Source: Ignavibacteriota bacterium
GTDB taxonomy: Bacteria; Bacteroidota; Ignavibacteria; UBA10030; UBA6906
Assembly (NCBI GenBank): GCA_016218065.1
Contig: JACRFA010000248.1
Span: 1 to 40,969 of the forward strand
Length of the DNA: 40,969 bases
Direction: 5' to 3'
The position numbers and the translations under genes are program-made. This document shows, piece by piece, positions 1 through 8,137 of this stretch. Every line of letters starts with the position of its first letter. Position 1 is the first letter of the stretch. Below the pieces are notes generated by a model, which ran no database searches, was not told the origin of the DNA, and saw only the letters and a list, made by a program, of their open reading frames with translations.

Positions 1-493
1 CGATCATGTGGATGGCATGAATGCCGGTCATCATGAAGTACAAGCTGAGATAGAGCTGCGCCTGGTCGCCGACGGCGCCAGTGAAGTGGAAGTCTTTGCC
101 GGGAACAAGATGATGCTGGATTTTCTCTGCGTACTCAAATGCTTTGATGACAAGAAACGTCGCGCCGCACGCGAGTGTGAACCACAGATATTTGAGTATC
201 GATTGCTTCTTTCCCTCCTGTGCTGCATGCACCGCAAGCGCAACGGCGAGACTACTTGCCAGCAGCACAATGGTATTAACGCCGCCCAGTATGACGCTCA
301 GCTCCTGACTTGCTTCGGCGAATACTTCAGGATAGCGCGTTCGATAGACGAGATACGCCAAAAACATTCCACCAAAAAACAACACTTCCGTGATCAGAAA
401 CGCCCACATGCCCAGCGTGCTCGTCTCACGCTGCTGCTCCATGTCGGGGAAATGTCCGGCCTGGCCGAATGCGATGTCGGAATTATGCGACAA
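1..493 (-). CDS. coxC: Cytochrome c oxidase subunit III (partial, runs off left edge)
   Basis: This is subunit III of the haem-copper oxidase, a membrane protein that packs against subunit I. It is not in the ORF track because it has no stop inside the window. Reading the minus strand gives a family-typical N-terminus ([20 protein letters not shown]), then helices containing [12 protein letters not shown], and then [10 protein letters not shown] and [13 protein letters not shown], all characteristic of subunit III. I chose a TTG start at 493 because AGGAGG lies exactly 6 nt upstream. An ATG at 508 overlaps that Shine-Dalgarno itself and so is less likely. The gene overlaps the end of coxA by 11 bp and is the last visible gene of the operon. 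About 164 residues are present, and the C-terminal helices are outside the window. Confidence 0.93.
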   Translation of the reverse strand, partial: MSHNSDIAFGQAGHFPDMEQQRETSTLGMWAFLITEVLFFGGMFLAYLVYRTRYPEVFAEASQELSVILGGVNTIVLLASSLAVALAVHAAQEGKKQSILKYLWFTLACGATFLVIKAFEYAEKIQHHLVPGKDFHFTGAVGDQAQLYLSLYFMMTGIHAIHMI

Positions 494-2111
494 CTTTTCC
501 CTCCTCATGATAGACGTACGGCTCGCCGCTCACGATCGGAATTTGTTCGAAGTTGTGCGTGATCGGAGGCGATTGCGTTGTCCACTCAAGTCCGGTTGCG
601 TTCCAGGGATTTGTTCCTGCGCTTTTCTCATGTCGCAGCGACCAGAGGAGATACACCATCGGGATGATGTAGCCCAGGCCAAGAATCGTCGCGCCGGCGG
701 TCGAAAGCACGTTCAGCACCTGGAACTCGTCAGGATACACGTAGTACCGGCGAGGCATGCCGACGTACCCGAGAACAAATTGCGGGAAGAATGTGAGATT
801 GAATCCAACAAACAAAATGAGCGCCGAGAACTTTGCCCACGCCTCGTTGTACATTCTGCCTGTCATCTTCGGCCACCAGAAATGAATGCCGCCGAGATAT
901 CCCATCACCGCACCGCCAACCATGATGTAATGGAAATGCGCGTAGACGATATACGTGTCGGTGAGATGAACGTCGGTTGCGAGCGAGGCAAGGAACAATC
1001 CGGTCAGCCCGCCAATCGTGAACAGTCCGATGAAGCCGAACGCATAGAGAATCGGCGTGCGAAACTCGATGTGCCCCTTGTACAATGTTGCCGTCCAGTT
1101 GAACACTTTGATTGCTGAGGGTATCGCTACGGCAAAACTTAATGCTGAGAACACAAATCCCGCGTACACTGACTGTCCGCTGATAAACATGTGATGTCCC
1201 CAGACGAGAAAGCCGAAGACAGCGATCGCCATGATTGCGAACGTCATGAACTTGTAGCCGAAAATCTTCTTGCGGGAAAAGCAGCTCACGATTTCGCTCA
1301 CGACTCCCATCGACGGGATGATCATGATGTACACTGCCGGATGCGAATAGAACCAAAACAAATGCTGAAAGAGAATCGGGTCGCCGCCGAGCGCCGGATC
1401 GAAAATGCCGACGCCCATGACACGCTCGAAGAGCAGCAGTGCAAGCGTGATGGCGATGACAGGCGTCGCGAGCACGATGATAACGCTCGTGGCGTATTGC
1501 GACCAAATGAAGAGCGGCAGCTTAAACCACGTGAGTCCGGGGGCTCGCATTTTGTGTATCGTCGCGATGAAATTGATCGCAGTAAGAATGGACGAGAACC
1601 CGAGAATGAATGCGCCAATGACGACAGGAACAACGTTCGAAAGCGAATAGGTTGAGCTGTACGGCGTGTAGAATGTCCAGCCGGTATCGACTCCGCCATT
1701 GACAAGCGCGTAGAGCGCGAAGATTCCGCCGATGTTGTACACGTACCAGCTCATGAGATTCAGCTTGGGAAACGCGAGATCTTTTGCGCCAATCATCAGC
1801 GGCACAAGGAAGTTTCCGAGCACGGCCGGTATCGATGGAATGAGAAAGAAGAAAATCATCACGACGCCGTGCATCGTGAACAGCTTGTTGTACGTCTCCG
1901 CGGTAACGATGTCGCCTTGCGGCGTCATCAGCTCGAGGCGCAGCAGGAATGCGAAGAACCCTCCGACGAAAAAGAATATGGTGATCGAGATCAGGTACAA
2001 GATCGCAATGCGCTTATGGTCGGTGGTGAGCAACCACGACTTCAGACCATATCCGGCATGGATATAGTCGTTATCGACATCGAGAACACCGTGATGCATT
2101 GAGTGACTCAT
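483..2111 (-). CDS. coxA: Cytochrome c oxidase subunit I, A2-type
   Basis: Catalytic subunit of the terminal oxidase: it reduces oxygen to water and pumps protons across the inner membrane. It is 542 residues with about 12 hydrophobic helices. The visible ligands are H81 (haem a, in MHGVVMIFF), H257 with the cross-linkable Y261 (YSHPAVYI), H306/H307 (GHHMF, CuB) and H392/H394 (YAHFHY, haem a3 and a). The D-channel glutamate of the usual HPEVY motif is absent. The sequence is YSHPAVY, which defines the A2 subfamily known from Rhodothermus marinus caa3. GAGGA lies 8 nt before the ATG. The gene sits 12 bp after coxB and its end overlaps coxC. Confidence 0.98.
   Translation of the reverse strand: MSHSMHHGVLDVDNDYIHAGYGLKSWLLTTDHKRIAILYLISITIFFFVGGFFAFLLRLELMTPQGDIVTAETYNKLFTMHGVVMIFFFLIPSIPAVLGNFLVPLMIGAKDLAFPKLNLMSWYVYNIGGIFALYALVNGGVDTGWTFYTPYSSTYSLSNVVPVVIGAFILGFSSILTAINFIATIHKMRAPGLTWFKLPLFIWSQYATSVIIVLATPVIAITLALLLFERVMGVGIFDPALGGDPILFQHLFWFYSHPAVYIMIIPSMGVVSEIVSCFSRKKIFGYKFMTFAIMAIAVFGFLVWGHHMFISGQSVYAGFVFSALSFAVAIPSAIKVFNWTATLYKGHIEFRTPILYAFGFIGLFTIGGLTGLFLASLATDVHLTDTYIVYAHFHYIMVGGAVMGYLGGIHFWWPKMTGRMYNEAWAKFSALILFVGFNLTFFPQFVLGYVGMPRRYYVYPDEFQVLNVLSTAGATILGLGYIIPMVYLLWSLRHEKSAGTNPWNATGLEWTTQSPPITHNFEQIPIVSGEPYVYHEEGKVVA
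500..505 (-). promoter_or_regulatory. Ribosome binding site of coxC
   Basis: AGGAGG on the minus strand lies inside the 3' end of coxA, followed by GAAAAG and then TTG at 493. The 6-nt spacing is ideal for TTG, while an ATG sits immediately upstream of the site. This is the reason for choosing a non-ATG start for coxC and implies translational coupling with coxA. Confidence 0.7.
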
Positions 2112-2123
2112 TTAACATTCCTC

Positions 2124-3071
2124 TTACTTACTATTCTGCGCCGAACCAAGTGAACGGAGATACTCGATCAGGTGATTGACCTGCTCGTGCGTGAGCTGAT
2201 TTCTGTACGTCGGCATGAGCATTGCCGAGTAGCCGGCAACAGTCTTCGCTCCGGGGTTGAGTATCGATTCACGGATATACTCTTGATCGGCAACGATGGT
2301 CTCGCCATTTGCGAGCGACACCTTTCTTCCCCACAGGCCGTCGAGCGCAGGTCCCCGCGGCCCCGTATCCTGACGATGGCACGTCCTGCATCCGTATCGC
2401 TCAAACACTTCTTTCCCGTCCGACGACATAGCCACTCCCAATTGGCTTTCGCCGGTGAGCCAACGTTCGTAGTCTGCCGGCTCCATCGCAACAATTTTCC
2501 CAATCATGCCCGAGTGAGATGTTCCGCAATACTCTGCACAGAACAAATGATACTCGCCGGGCTTGTTTGCCTCAAACCATTGCGTCGTGTATCGTCCCGG
2601 GAGTACATCGGCTTTCACGCGAAACGCCGGGATGTAAAAGCTGTGAATCACATCCTGCGACGTCATAATCAACTTGACGGGCGTGCCGACCGGAATGTGA
2701 AGTTGATTGATCTCGCGATTGCCTTCAGGGTGCTGAATCTTCCACATCCACTGCTTGCCGACAACGTACACCTCCATCGCGTTCGCCGGAGGCACGCGCA
2801 TTTCAAAGTAGAGCTTTGCAGACCATCCGAAGATGAACAGCGCGATCGCCAACGGAATGAGCGACCACGCAAGTTCGAGCGGCAGATGGTCATCCAGCGC
2901 GCCTTTGCGTGTTGCGGCCGATCCTCTTCGGTATCGCACTGCTGAAAACGCCAGTCCGATAACGATAATCAAACTGAAGAACAAGCTGACGGCAACAAGG
3001 AAGTAGAATAACGCGTCCACTTTGTCAGCGATTGTCGAAGCACTTTCCGGAAGTAAAGGGAAACTCCACAT
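2124..3071 (-). CDS. coxB: Cytochrome c oxidase subunit II with fused cytochrome c domain (caa3 type)
   Basis: Receives electrons and passes them through CuA to subunit I. It is 315 residues with two N-terminal membrane helices (about 20-46 and 68-88) followed by the periplasmic cupredoxin domain. The CuA ligands are all visible: H143, C178, E180, C182, H186 and M189 (CAEYCGTSHSGM). After residue 215 comes a class I cytochrome c domain with a CRTCH haem site at 228-232, which makes this a caa3 oxidase with a built-in electron acceptor. It lies between SCO and coxA with gaps of 19 and 12 bp. No strong Shine-Dalgarno is visible before its ATG. Confidence 0.97.
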   Translation of the reverse strand: MWSFPLLPESASTIADKVDALFYFLVAVSLFFSLIIVIGLAFSAVRYRRGSAATRKGALDDHLPLELAWSLIPLAIALFIFGWSAKLYFEMRVPPANAMEVYVVGKQWMWKIQHPEGNREINQLHIPVGTPVKLIMTSQDVIHSFYIPAFRVKADVLPGRYTTQWFEANKPGEYHLFCAEYCGTSHSGMIGKIVAMEPADYERWLTGESQLGVAMSSDGKEVFERYGCRTCHRQDTGPRGPALDGLWGRKVSLANGETIVADQEYIRESILNPGAKTVAGYSAMLMPTYRNQLTHEQVNHLIEYLRSLGSAQNSK

Positions 3072-3090
3072 TGATTAGCTGCCTGTCGTA

Positions 3091-3918
3091 TCAGTTCAAT
3101 TGTGCTTTTGAAATTGAGAATCGCTTTCTGCGATCACGCATGAAGTTCATGAACATGTAAACGGCGAGAATCAGAATCGTGAGCGCCCCGCCTGCACGCA
3201 GAAGATTTGTTACTACCATGCCGTACTTCCCTGTTGCCGGATCGTAGTAATAGCAGAGAAGCAGCAGCTTATCGACAGGCGAACCAATTTTCTCCTGCGC
3301 CGCCTCCATCAATGAGAACGTAAGATCCTTTGCGCCATACTCGATTCCGTAGAGATAGCGCGCAACTTTGCCTTGCGGCGTGGCGACCATGATGCCGCTT
3401 GCATGTGCGAACTGCTTTGTGGGCTGATCGTACACGAATCTAAACCCAACTGCATCCGCGAGCCTTTTGATTGCAAGCGAATCGCCTACGAGAAAATGCC
3501 ATCCCTCAGCAACGCCTGCTCTCGCGTACTCAGTCACGTACGTGTCTTTCTTGTCCGCCGCCATCTCAGACGTCTCGCGATGATTGATGCTCACTGTGAC
3601 GACGTCGAACTCTGTGCCCGCTGTGAACTTCAGTGTGCGGAACGTCTGCACCATGCCGTTGAGGACTTGCGTGCAAAGCATTGGGCATTGATAGTACACC
3701 AACGAAATAATCACAGGCTTCTTGTGAAAATACTTTCCGAGCTTGACGCTTTTTCCCTGTTCGTCTTTGAATTCGAGATCGAGCGGTATCTGTTCGTTCA
3801 ACCGTTGATCGATCCCTACCTCAGTGAACGCTCTTGCGGCGGCTTTTGTGGGATCGACCATCTGAGTCAGCGCCGGCAACGGCATTAGCAATGCAACAAT
3901 GATCAAAATATTCTTCAT
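3091..3918 (-). CDS. SCO1/SenC family copper chaperone
   Basis: A thioredoxin-fold copper chaperone that delivers copper to, or reduces, the CuA site of subunit II. The conserved CxxxC (CPMLC, residues 78-82) and the distal histidine (AHASG, about residue 172) are present. An N-terminal signal peptide (ILIIVALLMPLPALT) exports it, and a C-terminal membrane helix (LTILILAVYMFMNF) anchors it. I use the ATG at 3918 because GGAG is placed 7 nt before it; the longer ORF from 3930 has no ribosome site. It lies directly before coxB, consistent with assembling that subunit. Confidence 0.93.
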   Translation of the reverse strand: MKNILIIVALLMPLPALTQMVDPTKAAARAFTEVGIDQRLNEQIPLDLEFKDEQGKSVKLGKYFHKKPVIISLVYYQCPMLCTQVLNGMVQTFRTLKFTAGTEFDVVTVSINHRETSEMAADKKDTYVTEYARAGVAEGWHFLVGDSLAIKRLADAVGFRFVYDQPTKQFAHASGIMVATPQGKVARYLYGIEYGAKDLTFSLMEAAQEKIGSPVDKLLLLCYYYDPATGKYGMVVTNLLRAGGALTILILAVYMFMNFMRDRRKRFSISKAQLN

Positions 3919-3935
3919 ACGTTTCTCCATCCCGC

Positions 3936-4346
3936 TTATTTCTTCTCCACCGGCAGCCCGCGCTCAACAATCAACTTCATTGCGCGCTCAATCGGAATTC
4001 TCGCGACGCCCACATCTTTGCTGACCCATCCGTAGCTCGCGAGCACGGAGTCTTGCTGCTTCACGAACGGCCCCAACGTGACATGCGGGTCAGTCTGAAG
4101 CCGCGGTTGCGGCGGCAATGCAGTTGACTCAGGCATGACGAGTGTGTTTGCCGACGCGCCGGGATGAGCGGAAGCCGACTTGTAGTACATATAGACTCCC
4201 GCAGCCATGGCCAATCCCACAATCGTCAAGCCAATTGAGACAATCAGTCCGCTGATGAACACACTTCGCGGATTGACATCAGATGTCTCATAACCGCGTG
4301 CAACTGACTCGTCGTTGACCTTCTTATGTTCTTGTTCGTACGTCAT
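3936..4346 (-). CDS. Small single-span membrane protein between actF and SCO
   Basis: 136 residues. A polar N-terminal stretch of about 29 residues is followed by one membrane helix (about 30-54, ISGLIVSIGLTIVGLAMAAG), a proline-rich linker and a soluble tail. The tail ends with IPIERAMKLIVERGLP, which looks like a conserved terminal motif. I recall similar small ORFs between alternative complex III and cox genes in Bacteroidota, but I know of no assigned function. It is separated by one base from actF and by 17 bp from the SCO start used here, so it is certainly co-transcribed. A role in complex assembly or in the complex III-oxidase contact is an inference from position only. Confidence 0.8.
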   Translation of the reverse strand: MTYEQEHKKVNDESVARGYETSDVNPRSVFISGLIVSIGLTIVGLAMAAGVYMYYKSASAHPGASANTLVMPESTALPPQPRLQTDPHVTLGPFVKQQDSVLASYGWVSKDVGVARIPIERAMKLIVERGLPVEKK

Positions 4347-4347
4347 G

Positions 4348-5529
4348 TTAGTGTTGATTTGCCATTCCGTTGTGGAACCGCGGATCGTTCAACGGAAGCA
4401 ACGGCTGGCTCTTGAGTTGACCAAGGAAAAGCCAGATCCAGAATCCGCCGATTGCAACCGGCGCAACAAGCGAAAGCCAGTGAAGCTTCAGTTCGTGATT
4501 GTTGAAGGCCGGAAAGATCAGCCAGTAGGTATCAATGAACCGCATGACGAGAATTCCCATAGCAATCCTTGCGAGCGGCACAATGTGGCGCTTGAGCTGG
4601 CGCGACAGCAGCAATCCAAACGGAAGAGCAAAATGTCCGACAATCAACACGACGGCAAAGACACTCCACTCCGTTCCCATTCTTCGGAGATGCCACATGT
4701 TGTCTTCAGGCAAGTTGCCCGACCAGATGATCAGGAATTCCGAGAACGCGATGTACGCCCATAGGATCGTGAACGCCATCAGCAGATTTCCGAGGTGATG
4801 AATGTGCCGCGTCGTCAGCACGGACGCCAGCGGCTGCTTGTCGCCGAGCCAGCGTACCATCAATATGCAGAAAGCAATCGTTGTCAGCGCTGCTCCGACG
4901 ATCCTTCCAACAGCATACATCGTCGAATACCATTCCGGTTCGAGCGACATCATCCAATCGACGGACACCAATGTCATGGTGAGGATGAACAACACCATTG
5001 CCGGCCCGCTGAAGATTCTCATTCTACGAGTGATCGTCGCGTCGCCGGTCTGATCTTGCAAGCGCGACTTTCGCGTGAGCCAGAGTGTTCCAAAAATCCA
5101 GATTCCGAAGTAGAGAATCTGTCGAATGATGAAGAATGAAGTGTTCAGGTAGCCGAGCTTCTTTTCCACCGCGTGCGCATACGTTGCAGAAATGTTTTCG
5201 GGATGCGTCCACGGATAGAGTTGCGTCATCCCCAACACGATTGGAAGAAACAGCAGCGCCATGAGTGGCAGTGTTCTCGCTCCCGATTCAACGTACCTCT
5301 GAACGACGTGTCCCCAGGACCCTGACACGAGGTGATGAAGAATGAGTATCCCCAGGCAGCCGAGCGTCAGCGCCATCCAGAACACATATCCAAACAAATA
5401 CGACTGAAAGAAATCGGCTTGCGACACGAACGCTCCGATGACAAGCAGGATTGTCCCGCCGATGCCCACGATGAGTGAGCGCTGTCGAAGCTGATCAATC
5501 TGAGGAAGTAATGTTTCGTTATGATTCAT
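4348..5529 (-). CDS. actF: Alternative complex III subunit ActF (integral membrane, NrfD-like)
   Basis: 393 residues with about ten hydrophobic helices. In characterised alternative complex III, ActF is a membrane subunit related to ActC and packs in the core of the complex. The segment WMMSLEPEWYSTMYA and the later NLPEDNMWHLRRM are family-typical stretches. Its ATG overlaps the stop of actE (ATGA, 4 bp), which indicates translational coupling. It is the last of the six act genes and is followed by the small membrane protein and SCO. Assignment to ActF rather than ActC rests on gene order and on the absence of the ActC-like N-terminus. Confidence 0.92.
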   Translation of the reverse strand: MNHNETLLPQIDQLRQRSLIVGIGGTILLVIGAFVSQADFFQSYLFGYVFWMALTLGCLGILILHHLVSGSWGHVVQRYVESGARTLPLMALLFLPIVLGMTQLYPWTHPENISATYAHAVEKKLGYLNTSFFIIRQILYFGIWIFGTLWLTRKSRLQDQTGDATITRRMRIFSGPAMVLFILTMTLVSVDWMMSLEPEWYSTMYAVGRIVGAALTTIAFCILMVRWLGDKQPLASVLTTRHIHHLGNLLMAFTILWAYIAFSEFLIIWSGNLPEDNMWHLRRMGTEWSVFAVVLIVGHFALPFGLLLSRQLKRHIVPLARIAMGILVMRFIDTYWLIFPAFNNHELKLHWLSLVAPVAIGGFWIWLFLGQLKSQPLLPLNDPRFHNGMANQH

Positions 5530-6140
5530 TGAGCGAGTCGAAAAAGTTTGGTTCGATCTTCATTCGAAAGCGTTGATGCTTCTGCACGCTGGCTGAGCTG
5601 CAGCGCGCGAATGTACGCAACGATCGCCCAGCGATCCTCGACGGGAACGCTCGGCGCGTAGCTGTACATCCTACCGAATCCATTCGTCATGACATCAAAG
5701 AAATATCCCGCAGGGCGCTCTCGTAAGCTATCCGTGTGAAACGAGTTAGGCCGGGGAAACCCGCGTTGCACAATCATGCCTCCTCCGTCGCCCAGTCGTC
5801 CGTGACACGGCGTGCAGAACGTGGTGAATCGATCGCGGCCGCGCGCCATGACGCTGTCCGTGATCGTAAACGGAAATGTGTCGGCAAGTCGCCCGTTCAC
5901 TCGTCCGGTTGAGAGCAGATCGTCATTCACCGCCCGACCACGTGCAACCGTTCCTTCTGGCGCAATTCTCGCGGAAGATCCGTCGGTGAAGAAACTGTTC
6001 TTCTCCAATGGCTTGATCCGCGACGAATCGTACATGTCGTTGCAGCCCGTAATGAGTCCGATGCAGATGAACATCGCAAGCGCGCTACGCAATGCATGAC
6101 GGTTAAAACAATCTTTTACCAACCGATCAGTCTTCGTCAT
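5526..6140 (-). CDS. actE: Alternative complex III subunit ActE (monohaem cytochrome c lipoprotein)
   Basis: A periplasmic cytochrome c subunit thought to pass electrons out of the complex. The start is set at the ATG at 6140 (MTKTDRL), giving 204 residues, 14 bp inside the end of actD. The longer ORF from 6290 only adds a stretch overlapping actD. The N-terminus is a lipoprotein signal (FICIGLITGC, lipobox LITGC). A single CTPCH haem site is followed by GRLGDGGG, and the C-terminus has a cytochrome c helix (DRWAIVAYIRALQLSQ). It overlaps actF by 4 bp. Confidence 0.93.
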   Translation of the reverse strand: MTKTDRLVKDCFNRHALRSALAMFICIGLITGCNDMYDSSRIKPLEKNSFFTDGSSARIAPEGTVARGRAVNDDLLSTGRVNGRLADTFPFTITDSVMARGRDRFTTFCTPCHGRLGDGGGMIVQRGFPRPNSFHTDSLRERPAGYFFDVMTNGFGRMYSYAPSVPVEDRWAIVAYIRALQLSQRAEASTLSNEDRTKLFRLAQ

Positions 6141-6711
6141 GATGATACGGATCTTTCGTTCGCACGTGTTCCACAACAGTAACGTATGTGGGTTGAAGAC
6201 TCTCAAGAAACGCTTTCGTTTTTTCTTGTTCAAATGTTGGATCGATAGCTTCGATGCAGAGAAAGAATTTGTCCTTCGTCGCCAACTCAAACCGATCGAC
6301 GTTGAAGACGGGATGCAAGGGTCGCGGCAATCCGTTTCGGAAAATCATGCCGATCACTGCCCCGCTGGCTGCAAGCAGAATCGTCAGCTCAAATGTCACG
6401 GGAATGAACTGCGGCCAACTGTTGAACGGACGCCCGCCGATGTTCAACGGATAGTCGATGGCCATCGCCCAATACTGAAAGAAGAATCCGCCGATCATGC
6501 CCGCGAGTCCGCAGCACAATACGAACAACGACAGCTTCGTGTGACGAATGCCGAGCGCGTCCGTGAGTTCCTCCATCGGAAACGGCGTGAACGCGTCCAT
6601 CTCATGATAGCCTTCGGACTTCGCACGCTCGGCTGCGTAGAGCAGCTTCTCCGGCGCGTCGAACTCAGCCATCAAACCATAAATGTCCGGACGTTTTGCA
6701 AAGAGTCTCAT
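6127..6711 (-). CDS. actD: Alternative complex III subunit ActD (DUF3341)
   Basis: 194 residues from the ATG at 6711, one base after the actC stop. The track's longer ORF from 6777 overlaps actC and is rejected. The protein has a soluble N-terminal domain (FDAPEKLLYAAERAKSEGY...MDAFTPFPMEEL) and a pair of membrane helices (about 75-95 and 118-140). A further soluble part ends DPYHHDED. This order matches the DUF3341 family that forms ActD of alternative complex III. In known structures ActD is peripheral to ActC/ActF; no cofactor ligands are visible. Confidence 0.93.
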   Translation of the reverse strand: MRLFAKRPDIYGLMAEFDAPEKLLYAAERAKSEGYHEMDAFTPFPMEELTDALGIRHTKLSLFVLCCGLAGMIGGFFFQYWAMAIDYPLNIGGRPFNSWPQFIPVTFELTILLAASGAVIGMIFRNGLPRPLHPVFNVDRFELATKDKFFLCIEAIDPTFEQEKTKAFLESLQPTYVTVVEHVRTKDPYHHDED

Positions 6712-6712
6712 G

Positions 6713-8137
6713 TCAGTTCGCGTCCGCGCTTGTGTCGATAATTCTTCCGCGCCAGGGCAACAGATGCTTGATTTCAAAAATCGAGATCATCGGCATCACT
6801 CGCACGAAGACGAAGATCAGCCAAACGAAAAAGCCGATCGTGCCGAGGTACAGTCCCCAATCCCAGATCGTCGGCGTGAACATGTCCCACGACGACGGCA
6901 GGAAGTCGCGATGCAGGCTCGTCACCACAATCACAAACCGTTCAAGCCACATGCCGACGTTGACGATGAGTGAGATGATGAACAGCACCGTTACGTTCGT
7001 TCGCACACTCTTGAACCAGAGGAACTGCGGCGTCAATCCATTACAGAAAATGAGCGCCGCATACGCCCACCAGTATGGACCGAAGATTCTGTTTTTCATC
7101 ATGAACATTTCGTACAAGCTGCCGCTGTAGTACGCGAAGAACAACTCGCACATGTAGCCATAGAGAACGATCAGTCCCGTCGCCAGCATGACCTTCGCCA
7201 TGTAGTCGAGATGTCGGTCAGTGATGAACGACTCGAGCTTGTACCATCTGCGCGCCGGAATCATCAGCGTCAGCACCATTGCAAAACCGGAGTAAATCGC
7301 GCCCGCAACGAAATACGGCGGGAAGATCGTTGCGTGCCAACCGGGCACGAGACTCACGGCGAAGTCGAACGACACAACCGAATGCACAGAAACAACGAGC
7401 GGCGTCGCGAGTCCCGCAAGCAGCAAGTACGACGTTTCGTATCGATGCCAATGATGCGCGGAGCCGCGCCAGCCCATCGCCAAAACTCCGTACACAACTT
7501 TCTGCCAATGCTTCTTCGACTTGTCTCGCATCGCTGCGAGGTCTGGGATCAGCCCGACAAACCAGAACATTGCGGAGACGGTGAAATACGTCGAGACCGC
7601 GAACACGTCCCAGATCAGCGGACTGCGGAAGTTCACCCACAAGCCCATCGTGTTCGGATAGGGAAACAGCCAGTAGTCCAGCCATTGACGTCCGGTGTGC
7701 AACGCCGGGAACAAACCGGCACACATAACGGCAAAGAGCGTCATTGCTTCTGCGAAGCGGTTGATCGCGTTACGCCAGTGCTGATGGAGCAAAAGCAGGA
7801 TGGCAGAGATCAGCGTTCCCGCGTGTCCGATACCGACCCACCACACGAAGTTCGTAATCTCAAACGCCCAACCGACAGGATTGTTGTTTCCCCAGACGCC
7901 GGGTCCTTTCAGCAACACAGCGCCGATTGCGAGGACAAAAACCAGCAGCAACATCGACGTAACAGCCAACGTGACCGACATGCTGCGCGGCGTCTTCGTT
8001 TCGAGAACATCATTCGTGATCTTCTCGGTGATTGAGCCGTAGCTCTCGCCTTTCGCGACGAGCGGCTGGTGTTCAAGCTCTGCGATATGATCGTGTTGAG
8101 CCACAGTCTTATCCGTGATGATCAGATGAAACAACAT
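6713..8137 (-). CDS. actC: Alternative complex III subunit ActC (quinol-oxidising, NrfD/PsrC-like)
   Basis: A membrane subunit of the NrfD/PsrC superfamily with about ten helices, proposed to hold the menaquinol oxidation site. Family-typical segments include WAFEITNFVWWVGIGHAGT, LFPALHTGRQW and DFAVSLVPGWHATIFPPYF. The ORF start at 8137 would overlap actB by 29 bp. A GTG at 8104, 4 bp after the actB stop, is a reasonable alternative, and neither has a clear Shine-Dalgarno. The gene is followed after one base by actD. The length of 474 residues is normal for the family. Confidence 0.94.
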   Translation of the reverse strand: MLFHLIITDKTVAQHDHIAELEHQPLVAKGESYGSITEKITNDVLETKTPRSMSVTLAVTSMLLLVFVLAIGAVLLKGPGVWGNNNPVGWAFEITNFVWWVGIGHAGTLISAILLLLHQHWRNAINRFAEAMTLFAVMCAGLFPALHTGRQWLDYWLFPYPNTMGLWVNFRSPLIWDVFAVSTYFTVSAMFWFVGLIPDLAAMRDKSKKHWQKVVYGVLAMGWRGSAHHWHRYETSYLLLAGLATPLVVSVHSVVSFDFAVSLVPGWHATIFPPYFVAGAIYSGFAMVLTLMIPARRWYKLESFITDRHLDYMAKVMLATGLIVLYGYMCELFFAYYSGSLYEMFMMKNRIFGPYWWAYAALIFCNGLTPQFLWFKSVRTNVTVLFIISLIVNVGMWLERFVIVVTSLHRDFLPSSWDMFTPTIWDWGLYLGTIGFFVWLIFVFVRVMPMISIFEIKHLLPWRGRIIDTSADAN

